From: Antedon mediterranea
Lineage: Eukaryota > Echinodermata > Crinoidea > Comatulida > Antedonidae
NCBI RefSeq assembly: GCF_964355755.1
Contig: NC_092672.1
Location: 8,184,001-8,248,000, forward strand
DNA length: 64,000 bases
Direction: 5' to 3'
Shown here: one piece after another, positions 13,529 to 25,400 of the stretch
Position numbering within the stretch: position 1 is the stretch's first letter
Layout: each line of letters begins with the position of its first letter
Program-made: the position numbers and the translations under genes
Notes under the pieces: model-generated
What the model was told of the DNA's origin: nothing
Seen by the model: the letters and a program-made list of their open reading frames with translations, nothing else
The model's database searches: none

Positions 13529-16482
13529 TTATAAGGTTGTCTGTGTGCTTTCGGTTGTGTGAACTTGACTTTTTCTCATAAACTTCCATTGAGCCTGTAC
13601 CTGAAAATCACATGAACAATTTATATAATTATTATAGATTTTAAGATACTTCACTACAAGAAATGTGCATGTAAATTCTATACTCTTTGTATTTCTTTTT
13701 ATAACGAAAAAACCAAAGCCGTTAGTACTTTTACAAACTGCTCTTATGCACACAAAAAAACCCCAGAAAATGGAATTAATAAGGAAGGTAGCTTTACCTC
13801 GTTGTCCAACAAACAGTAGACAATGAATATAAACACGCCTTGTAACGAGTTCAATATCACAAACAAATACTGCATGAAAGGGGATCCATCAGTAACAGCC
13901 ATGAGTGGTCCAAAAATCCACGTGACACCCAGAATAGGGACGAGAAATAAAGCGCCCTTCAACGACTTTCTAAAAAAAGAAATGTACAGTATTTCTTTAT
14001 AAGATTGTACATAATTGGTAGATAACTGTAAATATGTTATGATCTAATACTCTCTTATACTCTGTAGAGACATGTCTGAATAAAATTTCAAAAATAAGAG
14101 AACTATTATAATGTACTGTATTAAACTACGTTGAGAAAGAGCCCGGATTCCGGTCCGGTGGCCGGATTAATAGTCTTGAAAATTCAATTGGTTGAATAGG
14201 ACCGTTCAAACTAGATCATTCCTGGTTCTGTACTAAACGCACGTTAGCGAACCGTGCTCAGTGTGTATAGCTTTATTGAATTACTCTTACTTTAACTGCC
14301 TGTGGTCCTCTTGTTCAGTTCTCCCTATTCGTACGTTCGTACCAGCCCGTCGGTAAATGATGTGAACCATCATGATCAGTACTGCCATACTAAACTTTAG
14401 ATACAATCAGAAATAATTGTCTTGAAATTCAGAATTCTTAACTTTCCATAAGGAAGGGCCTTTTTATTTTATATATTAGGCCTAATTGTAGAACATTCAA
14501 AGATAAAAACAGAGTACAAAACTACTTATTTCCATCGTGGTCCCTAAAAAGGGTTGATTTCTTTGTCGTGTTTTTTAATAGGACGAATAACAGATTATAG
14601 TCTAGTCTAGATATCTTTGGTAGGTACAAAGGTAATTTAAGCAACAATATTTACGTCGACAATTAATTACGCACCAACTTAAGAAATAGGTTAATGAACA
14701 GTTTTTTTCAAGTATAATAATATATGATCTTACTAGAACTAATAATGATGCTGGAATAAGTATGATCCAAGTTAATTCTGTATCTAACCAACAGCTGAAA
14801 ATGATTACAGTATGTCAAAAACAAAGCAACAATTAATTATTATAATCGTGTCAAAGTCTATACTTAGATTTATTGCAATTTCTTTTTAGTAGCCAATTTA
14901 AAATTCATTTCTATATTTTTTTTATTATTTATATACTGTTAGGACTTTGGTTTTTCCTTTTGGTCTTGCACATATTTTTAACATTTCTTATTATATATAA
15001 TTAAAAGTCCAATTGATTGATTAACAATGTTTTTACTTCTTGGTATATGATACTAAAGGTTAACAATTATTAATGATATTATTGAAGGGAAAACAGAATA
15101 TAAGGGAAAAAGGGTAGCAAATGTTTAGAAATTATGTAATGAAACATTGAATTAATAAAGGTGGTGGTGAACCACAAAAAATGACATGTTTTTACTTACT
15201 AATCATTTCCGTATGAATCATACATGACAATCGCGACTGGTGAAACTAAAATAACTGGTACCAGATAACAGAACAACATGTAGTTTCTCAATCGGTTGTA
15301 TCGGCTTGGTGTTCGGTAAACCACCTTGAAGACAAGAAACACTGCTTCGCCAAACATCCAAAAAAATATGTTCATCAGGAGAAGGTGGAGAGCAACTGAA
15401 GTAAACTTGCAAAATATCTAAATTAATAGAATGAAATGAATTCGTTAATTTTCATTTAACGTTTAGCATCGCTAATAATAGCCAAATCCGAAACCAGTCT
15501 ACACTAAAGCACTTTATAATTGTCAATGTTTGGTGTAGAACCTCTTTATAGGTTGTCACATTGTCCATTTTCAGAATCCAATGACTAAAAAGACTGTGCT
15601 TTGCTTCCAGTTCATTTTCAGTTTTTTAAGAATGTATACACTAACACATTTTATTTGACAAACTTGAAAAAGAAACATTTCCTAAAATTGTCAAAACTCC
15701 ATTAAACTTTGCCAGAAATAACCACTGCAAACTAACAGTCAGCAAACAAAATGATAAATTGTTAAAATTGTAGACTAAGCCTTTTTAAAAGAGTTTGCTA
15801 GTGTTGCAAATCAATATTTTATAGTTTAGGATATAGAGGCTTTGGGCTATGCATCATCGATTTGTGACCTCAGTGAATCCAATCTCAGTCTTTCTTGTTA
15901 AGTTCTGAGTTTACTCAAGTTTACTAGTGTAGACTATGTGTAAATCCCGATATAGGAAACTCACCGTATTGTGAGTTTTGTCAATGCCGATTAGAAACAA
16001 TGTATAGAAAGCAATCATGTTTGCGATCAAGTTCTTATGAATATTGTTCCGAAGAGACTTCCATAGCCCTCTACACAAAGAATAATGTTAATACAGTAGT
16101 AAATTTGAGAATGAATTATAAATAATGAATCAGTAGCCATAACAACACCAGATAGAAGATAGCAACAAATGAAAACTATTACGAAGGCGGAAAACAAAAT
16201 ATATTGGAATATCTAACAGAACATCAAAATATATAGAAGACTAATAATTAGGGCATTTATAATGAAATATATGACAAGAGTTATAATTATAATGATTGAT
16301 GATAAAATGATACAATATTTTACAAATATAATGATTAATGTAAATTAATTTATTTCAGAGAATAACAAAACGCCTTACTTAAGTAGAACATATACAGTTT
16401 CAGTTATTGTTAGTAGAATTATGGACATGATTAATCCAATTGTAGTAAGAGCGGAAAGAGCCTCTTCATGAATAGATTCAGG
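13529..16482 (-). CDS. GPCR A exons 15-21: seven-transmembrane domain and C-tail
   Basis: Segments are readable in order. TM1 is ALTTIGLIMSIILLTIT; TM2 is in NLIANMIAFYTLFLIG. TM3 is CKFTSVALHLLLMNIFFWMF with EAVFLVFK, and TM4 is MLFCYLVPVILVSPVAIV. TM5 spans exons 18-19 (TWIILIPASLLVL, FSMAVLIMMVHIIY), TM6 is GALFLVPILGVTWIFGPL, and TM7 is LFVILNSLQGVFIFIVYCLL. The family B2 signatures (HEEAL before TM1, LGVTWIFGPL, NSLQGVFIFI) are all present. Extracellular-loop CW (CWLDTE) pairs with the TM3 cysteine. The tail ends after QTTL. Confidence 0.9.
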
Positions 16483-19400
16483 CTGAAATAACATTGAAAA
16501 TAATAACACAACTGATAAAATAGAAAAAGAATGCTTTTTAAATTGTAAATCGAAATTGTAAGACAGGTACGTTAAAGCTTAAAATGTAATTGTCAGACTA
16601 CCTCATATGATGTAACCTGCATCAACACGGCAAAACTTGTCAGGTGATTACATCTGCATACTGTGACATCGGTGATGGCAACATAACAACCGGATGTTGA
16701 CCATTCCCTAAATAGTAAACACATTTTTTAATAGTTTTTTTAAACAGTTTATTTTTATCGTATTTATATAAAATTAAAAAGGTGTTTGACTCTAATAAAA
16801 AAAAAAGAGTGTTTAATGTTGAATAAATCAAATATTAAAACAATTATAAAAATGGCTACATGATATAGAAAGAAGATCTAGATCATATTCATAACTTGAA
16901 TTCCTTTATTAAAACTATTAGCAAAATTAATTTAGTAGTTATTTCAAAGATATCTTACTGAGTTTCGAGATCGATGAATCCACACACATATGTTGAGTTA
17001 TAATTCATCAACTTAAGCGATTCAACTAATTGTTGATCTGTCTCCAAAACCTGTTGATAGAGTTAATATTGAGAAATACAAACACAGTAATTCAAATTTT
17101 TAGTCTATTCTGTTATTTTGTTACATATAAAACAAAGTGTAATTCATTTAGATTAAATATATAGTTGATGATGTTATTTTTTATTGTAAATACACATTTT
17201 AAACTTATGTCTATTAGAATGCTACAGTACAGTAAAACAAATATAGATATAAGAACTATTCTTACTTGTATAATATAGTCAACGTTGGTGTTAATTGGAT
17301 TTTCATTTACATCATATGCTGATACAGAAAGCATTCCAGAATTCATAAAGTACATCAAATCACTGCAAATTGAAATTCGAGTTAATTCAATCAATGCTTA
17401 TGAAATCATTGGAAAATAAATTATATAATCATATTTTAGCGAACAATCTTAAACCCTGTTATATCTAGGTTCAAGCATGTCCGTCCATAACCACTTCAAT
17501 CCTTCCTTTTTTTACACTTTTTGAAACAGCAGATTCTCCAACAGTATAAGAAATCTACTGTCAAGCTGTCTCTAGAATGTATACCGTACACGAATCGGGT
17601 GTTTAAGTGGTGATTTTTCATTCGGTGGAAAAACACACTAGACTTTTGTTTTCATTATTTTATATTCATTCATTTCGTTTAAGAGTCGTAGGGTATCAGT
17701 ACCGTACCATTTTACCTACGTTAAACCTGTTAAAGATTGATAGACAAATATTAGTCATTACCCTGTAATATTCACTCTTAGCTTTGGAGTAAGTATAAAC
17801 TCATATTCCCAAAATAATGCCACCACTGTTACTTCACCTGAAAATAAACCAATAAAAAAATAAATATATATATTAATAATTCATATTGACGAGGTATACC
17901 TGTATTACGGTTGAATCGATGAATGTTATGAAGAAAAAGAACAAGCATAATCTTATTTATAACGATGTCAGCAATGGTGACAGTGATGAATAAATGACAT
18001 GTATATTGGTACGGGTGATGTTTGTTATGTACTGTAAAGTGACAATCATCTGTAATCATCTAATAATATCATCGATATGACAGCTGTGACGAAAAACCTC
18101 TCTCCCGCCAACCACACACACCACCAACCCCCGTACCTGTGTAGTTGAATCCGAGGTTAACGGAAATGTTACTGAACTTGAACACTTTTGAATAGTTGCT
18201 TGATGATTCCTCTTCAGGGATTACGGAAACAACCCCTTCTGTTAAAAAAAAGTCAAAATATCGAACACGTCACAGAAATTAATTAAGAGTGAAACGGCCC
18301 AGAAAAAATAATGACAAAAAAAAATACTCGCCAACTGACACTCGAATCTACTTGATAAACAGACGACTTTATTAGACGACTGACTACCGAGGTTAAAGTT
18401 CAAGTGGGTAGCAACTCATTCTATATGTTTGCAAGGATCTTGAAGAAACATATGCCGTGAAACTATGAGTTTATGTACCATTATGTACGGTACGAAAATG
18501 TAGAATAAATATTGAAAAGAACTGATGTTTACTCACTTAGAGAAGGATTATCTATTTCAAGTAAATCCATTTCTGTAATTTCTCGTGAATGTTGCATGAT
18601 AATATCCATTTCAGCAGCACCGTTTGCAATTTCAAATTCAGTCTGAAAAAAAACATTAAATCAGTGGTTTAGTAAAAATGTCTGCATATCAAGTAGAAGA
18701 CATTATTCAGGGAAGTTGGAACTGAAATAGGCCTAGATAAATAATGATAACAACAAACATTAAAAATTTCAAAAATTGTGTTTTTTCGGAGATTTTCTTT
18801 TCATAACAAGTTCGTTAGAAGTTACCGAGGTTTGGTATTAAAGTTTTAAATATAAAATCACTTACATAAATTGCACTGCTATTGGATTGCTTGGTATGAT
18901 GTAATATGCAGTCTGCAGACGCAGATTCATTTGAATTACATGAGCTAGGCATACAATCTGAAAACCAATAAATAACTCGATCATTTTAAACATTGACGTA
19001 TTTTGAATTCATGTCAATAAGGATTTTAGATTGTTTTGAGAAATGAGGACAATGTACAGATTTTCACTTTTCACATATGGCACTGATTGGACACGAGTGA
19101 CATCACGAGTGGTTTGTGAATTATGGGTATGTTTCGAATATCTTAAACCTCAAATGAAGGCATGTAAAAAAAGTGAAATAGTTTCTGCTTAAACGACTTC
19201 ATATTTTTTAATAAATGAAGCCGTTTAAGCAGAAACTGTTTCCACTTTAACTTTAAAAGGTTAAAAAATAATTATAATGCAATAACAAAATGTAAGAATG
19301 GATGCTGAAGTCAGTTTCATGAATGAAAGACTGAACATTTATTTGATATATAAATATATTTTACTGCTGATATAGATATAACTAAACAAATCAAGGATTA

Positions 19401-22400
19401 GAATAAATTAAAATTGTTTCCCGGTAATTAAAGTTAGAAGTATTCTTTTGTCATCTTTTAACTAATCAGTTTGATTTTTTTTTAATGAAAGGAAATTGTT
19501 TTCATTCTTAACTCACCTTCTACGAAGACGGAGAACGAGCAAGAAACGGTGTCGTTACTGCATTCTGTTATATTTGCCGTGGCGTTTACAATCGTTTCTC
19601 CAACAGGAAACAGTGATCCATTACTTGGTGTGTATTTAAATTCGCTAGCCTGGGTGGGGTAAACATTCGCGGGTTCCCATAATACGTGTGCTTGCTGTAG
19701 TACATCATCAGCGCATTCAGTAACGTCATCAGGACACGTAGCTAGATGTGAAACAAATCACAATTTTAGAAATTATTCTAAAATGTTAAATCTTTTTTTA
19801 ATCGTTGTATCATGTTGTTTCCTCTTCATCTAAAACATTCAATGTTGTGACTTATTTTGAACAGTAATACTACTTTTTGCTCAGATTTAAAGTTAGGCTC
19901 ACTCAGTTTTGGTATTTTGGAATCAAATAAATAAAGCTAGTCCTGTATATAAAGGGTATCGTATAAACTGTTATAGTTATCTATAGCTAGATACTATTAT
20001 GTTTATAGTTATAGGTTAATATATAGAATAACTTACCAACTGAAATTAAAATTCTCCAACAACTTCATTTAAAGCTAGACATCGAGCTCGTTTCTTTTCA
20101 CAAAATTAACACCCTTTTTCTTTTTTTATTTAAGAAAAGACCACACTGTAAAACAGGTGTTTTTAACCTGGATAAATGTTAGAGATTTAAATAAAGTTTC
20201 CTATCCTGCCTAGAATTTCATAAATCAAGATTACCTGATGGCATTATACATCTATATTTAACAGCCAGACACTCAAATTTATCGGGGAAACTCTCTGGAA
20301 TTGTACATGAGGAGAGATCGTCACAAGTTTTAGAGGCAGTGTCTGTAACGTCTTCTTCCTCATCTATTGGTGGTTCTGTTGCCATTTGTGGTTTTGGTAG
20401 TACGTGTTGTATTTCTAGTTTGTGGTATGTAGACTCACATCTATCGTTGTCTGGATAGTAATGGGCATATATCACTTGGATTTTAGACGGACAGTCACAT
20501 TTCAACTCACATTCTTCGTTTCCAGATTTTTGGCAGAATGTGCAACCTGTGAAAATAGTATTGATATGATAATAACAATGGTAATGTAAGGATTGTAACT
20601 ACAATAATAATAATAATAAAACTGAGAAAAATGCTAATGAATAATAATAAAGACCAAAATATGATTTAAGAATTGTATTAATTTCCACATTTTATATTTA
20701 TTAGTTAAACCAAATGTTGAAAACTCTAACCAAATTTGTGCTTTCTGTTAATTAAAACTAGAGGTTCTTGTTATCTTTAAAGATCATGGAACATGGTATT
20801 TGATGTATAACGTTTTTTGGCTGATTTTGGTCTGAATATGTTGATTTTATTAGTATGTTTTGATAAAATAAATTCTATAAGCGTAAATTATGAATTTTTT
20901 ATGATTTACATACATCGGAGTTTATATCTCCGAAGTCGAATTTGGAGCAGGAAATCCAAGGCGATAAATCGTGACGTCATAAGATGAACACACTGCTGCA
21001 CTGCTGGTCGCGACGCATCTCTCTTGTATACAAACTGTACTGTATCGGCAAGATGTCAACACGTATTCAGTGTACGATCTCGACAGTTCGGAGTCTGATT
21101 TTGAAGAGGAAACTATCCATTATGAATTCGAAATTGATGAAGATGAAGGAGACGACGTTATGGATACGCAAGAAAGTGTTATTGAATGCAATTAATTCAA
21201 CCGTAGGCCTATATGAGAGCCCGATCTCACCGATTCTGAAGGCGAGGCGGACCAACGCGAAGGCGGCGAAGAACGTCGTGGGGAAATTGACCAGACCAAC
21301 AATACATGGTCCTAGGCCTAGGTTTACATTTTCAATTACGGACCCAAACTTTGGAATGGTTAGTTACAGTCAGTTATACGAATGCATTATTATCGTGTTT
21401 TTAAACGCAATAAAAAAATTAGTAAAACTGAAGTTGTTGTGTCGATTAACTAAATAAAAGGTAGGCCTAGCTAGGTAGTACTTCTTTCTAGTATAGTAGA
21501 GTAGTAGGCCTAGGTGATTAATTCGGTTTTAAAATCAGCAACACAAAGGGCCTAGGCTAGTAGTACTGTGTTGAAAGCCCCAGCATAATAGTTCAGGTGG
21601 GGAGTTGTTCTGCCCTCATAAAAATAAAGCTTGTGTACAAGCTGACTGCAATAATTTGTAAGTTGCATGACAGATTGCACTATATTCTCTATTGATTTGA
21701 ACAAAAATTGAACCATTTGAAATTTGCTTTAGAAAAGTCAAATTATAAATTATATAATCTTATTGCACTTTTACAAATGATTTTGTTCTTACAGTACCGT
21801 ATTATTATTTCGCAGGGTATGTGGATGACCTCATCTTGGAGGTAATGAGCATTGTTGAAGGGACAGCAGAAGATGTTGATGTTGTTGATGCGCCACCCCA
21901 ACTCTGTTCAGGATTTGAACGCCCCGACAAAGAGACCGCTATTGCCAACCACTTCACAAGATTTCCAAATGTGAACAACTAAGGCAAAAATTATGCAGTA
22001 AATAAATCAGCAGCCAAAAGGTCCACTGATCAACTTCAAATAAGAAGTATAATACATACTCCAAGAAATGAGATACATTCCATCATGCTTTTTATTATAA
22101 ATCATTATTTCGTTTTTTTAGCGAAAGATTAAAAGCCATTTGTTTATGTGGATACAGCACCACAATCCAGAGCCAACAGTTTTATAAACAAAATAATCAC
22201 TTGTGTGCATAATTTTTTAATAAATTGTGTCAGAGAAATGTATATTTTATTTCTATTTGATCATTTTATTTCTATCAGATACAGTGTACAAAACTTTCCT
22301 TTATGAAGTACAGTAAATAATTGTATGTGGTTAATTGTATTCTCAATACAAGTTGGTGCTAAAATGTTTACTCAATCCAAAAATCCAGCAAACTGGAAAT

Positions 22401-25400
22401 CATCTTCCATACTGGTGGTGGGAAGTGGGCTCTTATGCAGGAAACTGCACATGATGGTAAGACTACCCTTAGGTTTCGGCCCAAAAACCCCCAACACCAT
22501 CTGGCGAGTTGCTGGTACGCAATATGTCTCAGACGTTTATGTTTTGAGGCTTCAACAGGTGTGTCATACTGTTGGCGGTAATGCAGCCATGCAATTTCCA
22601 ACACATGAAAATTCAAACAGGCAGCAGTGAATCCAGGATGTTCAGTGATGCATATGTAGGCTTCTCCGTATTGTAAATTGTCTGACCTTCCTCCAGCCTA
22701 TGATTAATAAATAATAGGGCCTACTTCCTGGCAACATCGACATTCGCGATACGTGGGTAGCATCTGGCAATGGCCACAATCACACCTGTATTATGAAAAA
22801 AAAAAATTTTGTAATAATAATATTGTAGCGCTCTAGAGCGCTACAATATTCTGAGATGTCACAATTTATAGGGCGCTATATTAAATATTTTTAAAGTTTT
22901 AGTGATTATTAATGATTAATTTAATGTATTGTGTGTGAAATAGGAAAATAAATCTGCATCTTGGCTAGCCTTAGGGGTGGGCCTATCTGATTAGAACAGG
23001 TTTTTTTTTTCTTTTTACAATTACATCTTACTCTCTGAGAAATCTTTTTTTTTTTAAGATAAAGAAAAAAACAAGAAACTTTCTTAAAAGTTACATTTTG
23101 TTTGCCTATGCCGTTGTGCCTTTTTTTCATATTACTATTTATAAACTGTTTTGTAACAGGGGGTTTCTACTTATAAGCTGTGCTTCAGAGATTCCCCCTT
23201 TCCATTCTTTCATTTTTGTAATGAATATTTATGTACGTTAATGGTTTTATTTTGTTGTGAATGGAAATAAAGAAACAAACAAACAAACAAACAACCCTAG
23301 GCCTATTTCAAACAACAAAGTGCAAATTTGTTAAATAAAATGGTCAGTCTAATACCGTAATGTACATTTTTGCTTTCTACGATTCAATTTAGCCTAATCT
23401 TTATTTCGTTAAAAAAATTCAATCTAGGCCGTAGGCCTAGGCATATAGACGATAGCCGACCGTCGCCGGTGAGAGGGCTAGCCGCATGAATTGGAGTAAA
23501 GTACAGTAGGGCCTAGCCTAGCCTCTATCTACAGCCTAGCCTCTATCTACGGCCTAACTAAGCCACAATACACACACTGGCATGACGGAAGAATATCGTA
23601 GTTATCTACTAGGGAATTGTTAATTATACAATAAAGTTATACATTAATTTTTAATAAAAGAGATAGTACTACTAACCAATTTAATAATAACTGGGTTTGA
23701 AGTTGAATATTCTCTGCTTGAATTGTAGGTAGGCCTAGGCCTACTAGCTAGGTGACGGTCACCGTCGCCATCTTCTCTGATGATGAAGAATCGTCAGAAC
23801 TACAATCGGGCTCGTACATGTACGGCCGAATTAATTTCATCGACATTCCATTCAATATTTCGATTGTTAAACAAAATAGTTTCTCCTTCATTCTCCTCAG
23901 TTTCGCATTCCACTATCAATGTTTCCTCTTCTAATTCCTCTGACGAAGAACTGTCAAAATCATACGCAATACGTGTTGACATCCTAGTTTGTACAGTACA
24001 GCTCAGGCGGGCGAAAAAGTTTCTTCATCTTATGACGTCACTATCAGAGGTTACCGGAAAATGCCGAAAAAACCCGAATAGTCGTGAACTGAGAGCAGTT
24101 GCGCGAAATAGCAGAAAACACTTTAATTATGTCCTGAAAACTTTTAATTTATTGTCTGTTTAATATCCATCAAGGAGAACAACTATAATACTACTATTTT
24201 ACATAAACATCAAATACCATGTTCCATGATCTTTAAACTAATCAGTTTGATTTTAAAAAATGGATTGTTTTTGTTCCTAACTCACCTTCAACGAGGACAG
24301 AGAACGAGCATGAAACGATGTCGTTGCTGCATTCAGTTATATTTGCCGTGGCGTTTACAATCGTTTCTCCAATAGGAAACAGTGATCCATTACTGGGTGT
24401 ATATATAAATTCGCTAGCCTGGGTGTGGTGAACATTCGCGGATTCCCATGATACGTGTGCCTGCTGTAGTACATCATCAGCGCATTCATTAGCGTCATCA
24501 GGGCACGTAGCTAGGTGTGAAACAAAACATAATTTTAGACATTATTCCAAAACGTTAAATCTTTTTTTAATCGTTGTATCATGTTGTTTCCTCTTCATCA
24601 AAAACATTCATCATAAAATCGTAGTATTTTGGAATCAAATAAATAAGCTAATTGTCATATTATTTATGTTGTGATTCTCTGTGTTTAGAGAAGGATGCTT
24701 TAGACCAGGTCCGCCTTATATTATTAGCCAATCAAAATCGTATAATTTTTGGAGGGAAAATGTTATCCTCCTCTGAAGCCTAAAATTTGCATGTCCAATA
24801 TAAAAGTGGAATGTAATAGATATTAAGAGGAAGAGAGAATAAGATCAGAGTAGATAAACGGAAAGATGATAAAGAAAATATTAAGGCTTGACTGGTAGTG
24901 GTTGAAAGATGTATTAATCGAATTACAAGGAATAAAAGTTCTAGTTGAGTTAAATATACTTTTTGTATGAGTTATCATTCAGTGACAGTGTACGTCGCGT
25001 GGAGTTATATATATACGCCTGAGAAAGCTCGGAACCAACTAAAATAATCACTACACTAATCCTGTATACAAAAGGTATCGTATAAACTGTTAGTTATCTA
25101 TAGTCGGATACAAAACTCTCCATTTAAAGCTAGACATCGAGCTCATTTCTTTTCACAGAACTAAAATCTTTTTTCCCTTCTTTTTATATTTAAGAAAGGT
25201 TTTTTAACCTGGATAAATATTAGAAATTTAAAAGGTTCATATCCTGCCTAGCATTTCATAAATTAAAATTACCTGATGGTATTATACATCTATATTGCAC
25301 AAGCAGACCTCTGAATGCATCTGGGAAACTCTCTGAAATTTGGCATGTGGACAGATGGTCACAAATTTTAGAGATATTGTATGTAACATTTCTTAGCATT

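Larger units (their letters stand above)
20777..24236. mobile_element. 3.46-kb DNA transposon with TTAA target duplication and perfect 26-bp TIRs, coding remnants on both strands
   Basis: TTAA at 20777-20780 is followed by AGATCATGGAACATGGTATT(TGATGT); the exact complement ends at 24232, followed by TTAA at 24233-24236. TTAA duplications are made by piggyBac and Kolobok superfamilies; no transposase core is recognisable, so the superfamily is open. Both ends carry GTGACGTCATAAGATGA (20971, and 24041 on minus) followed about 60-80 bases later by ATGTCAACACGTATT, the start of an acidic N-terminus (MSTRI) on each strand. The paralogous intron between SUEL2 and HYR1 keeps the empty site (single TTAA at 25785-25788). 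It is inserted in the GPCR A intron between HYR2 and SUEL3. Confidence 0.85.

Noticed and set aside
20984-21457. A 157-codon plus-strand frame as a protein
   Set aside because: It is basic and featureless; the neighbouring frame carries the acidic residues matching the other end of the element, so the long frame is a frameshift artefact.
23752-24163. Plus-strand frames at the right end of the TTAA element
   Set aside because: Antisense to the acidic MSTRI frame, which matches the left end.
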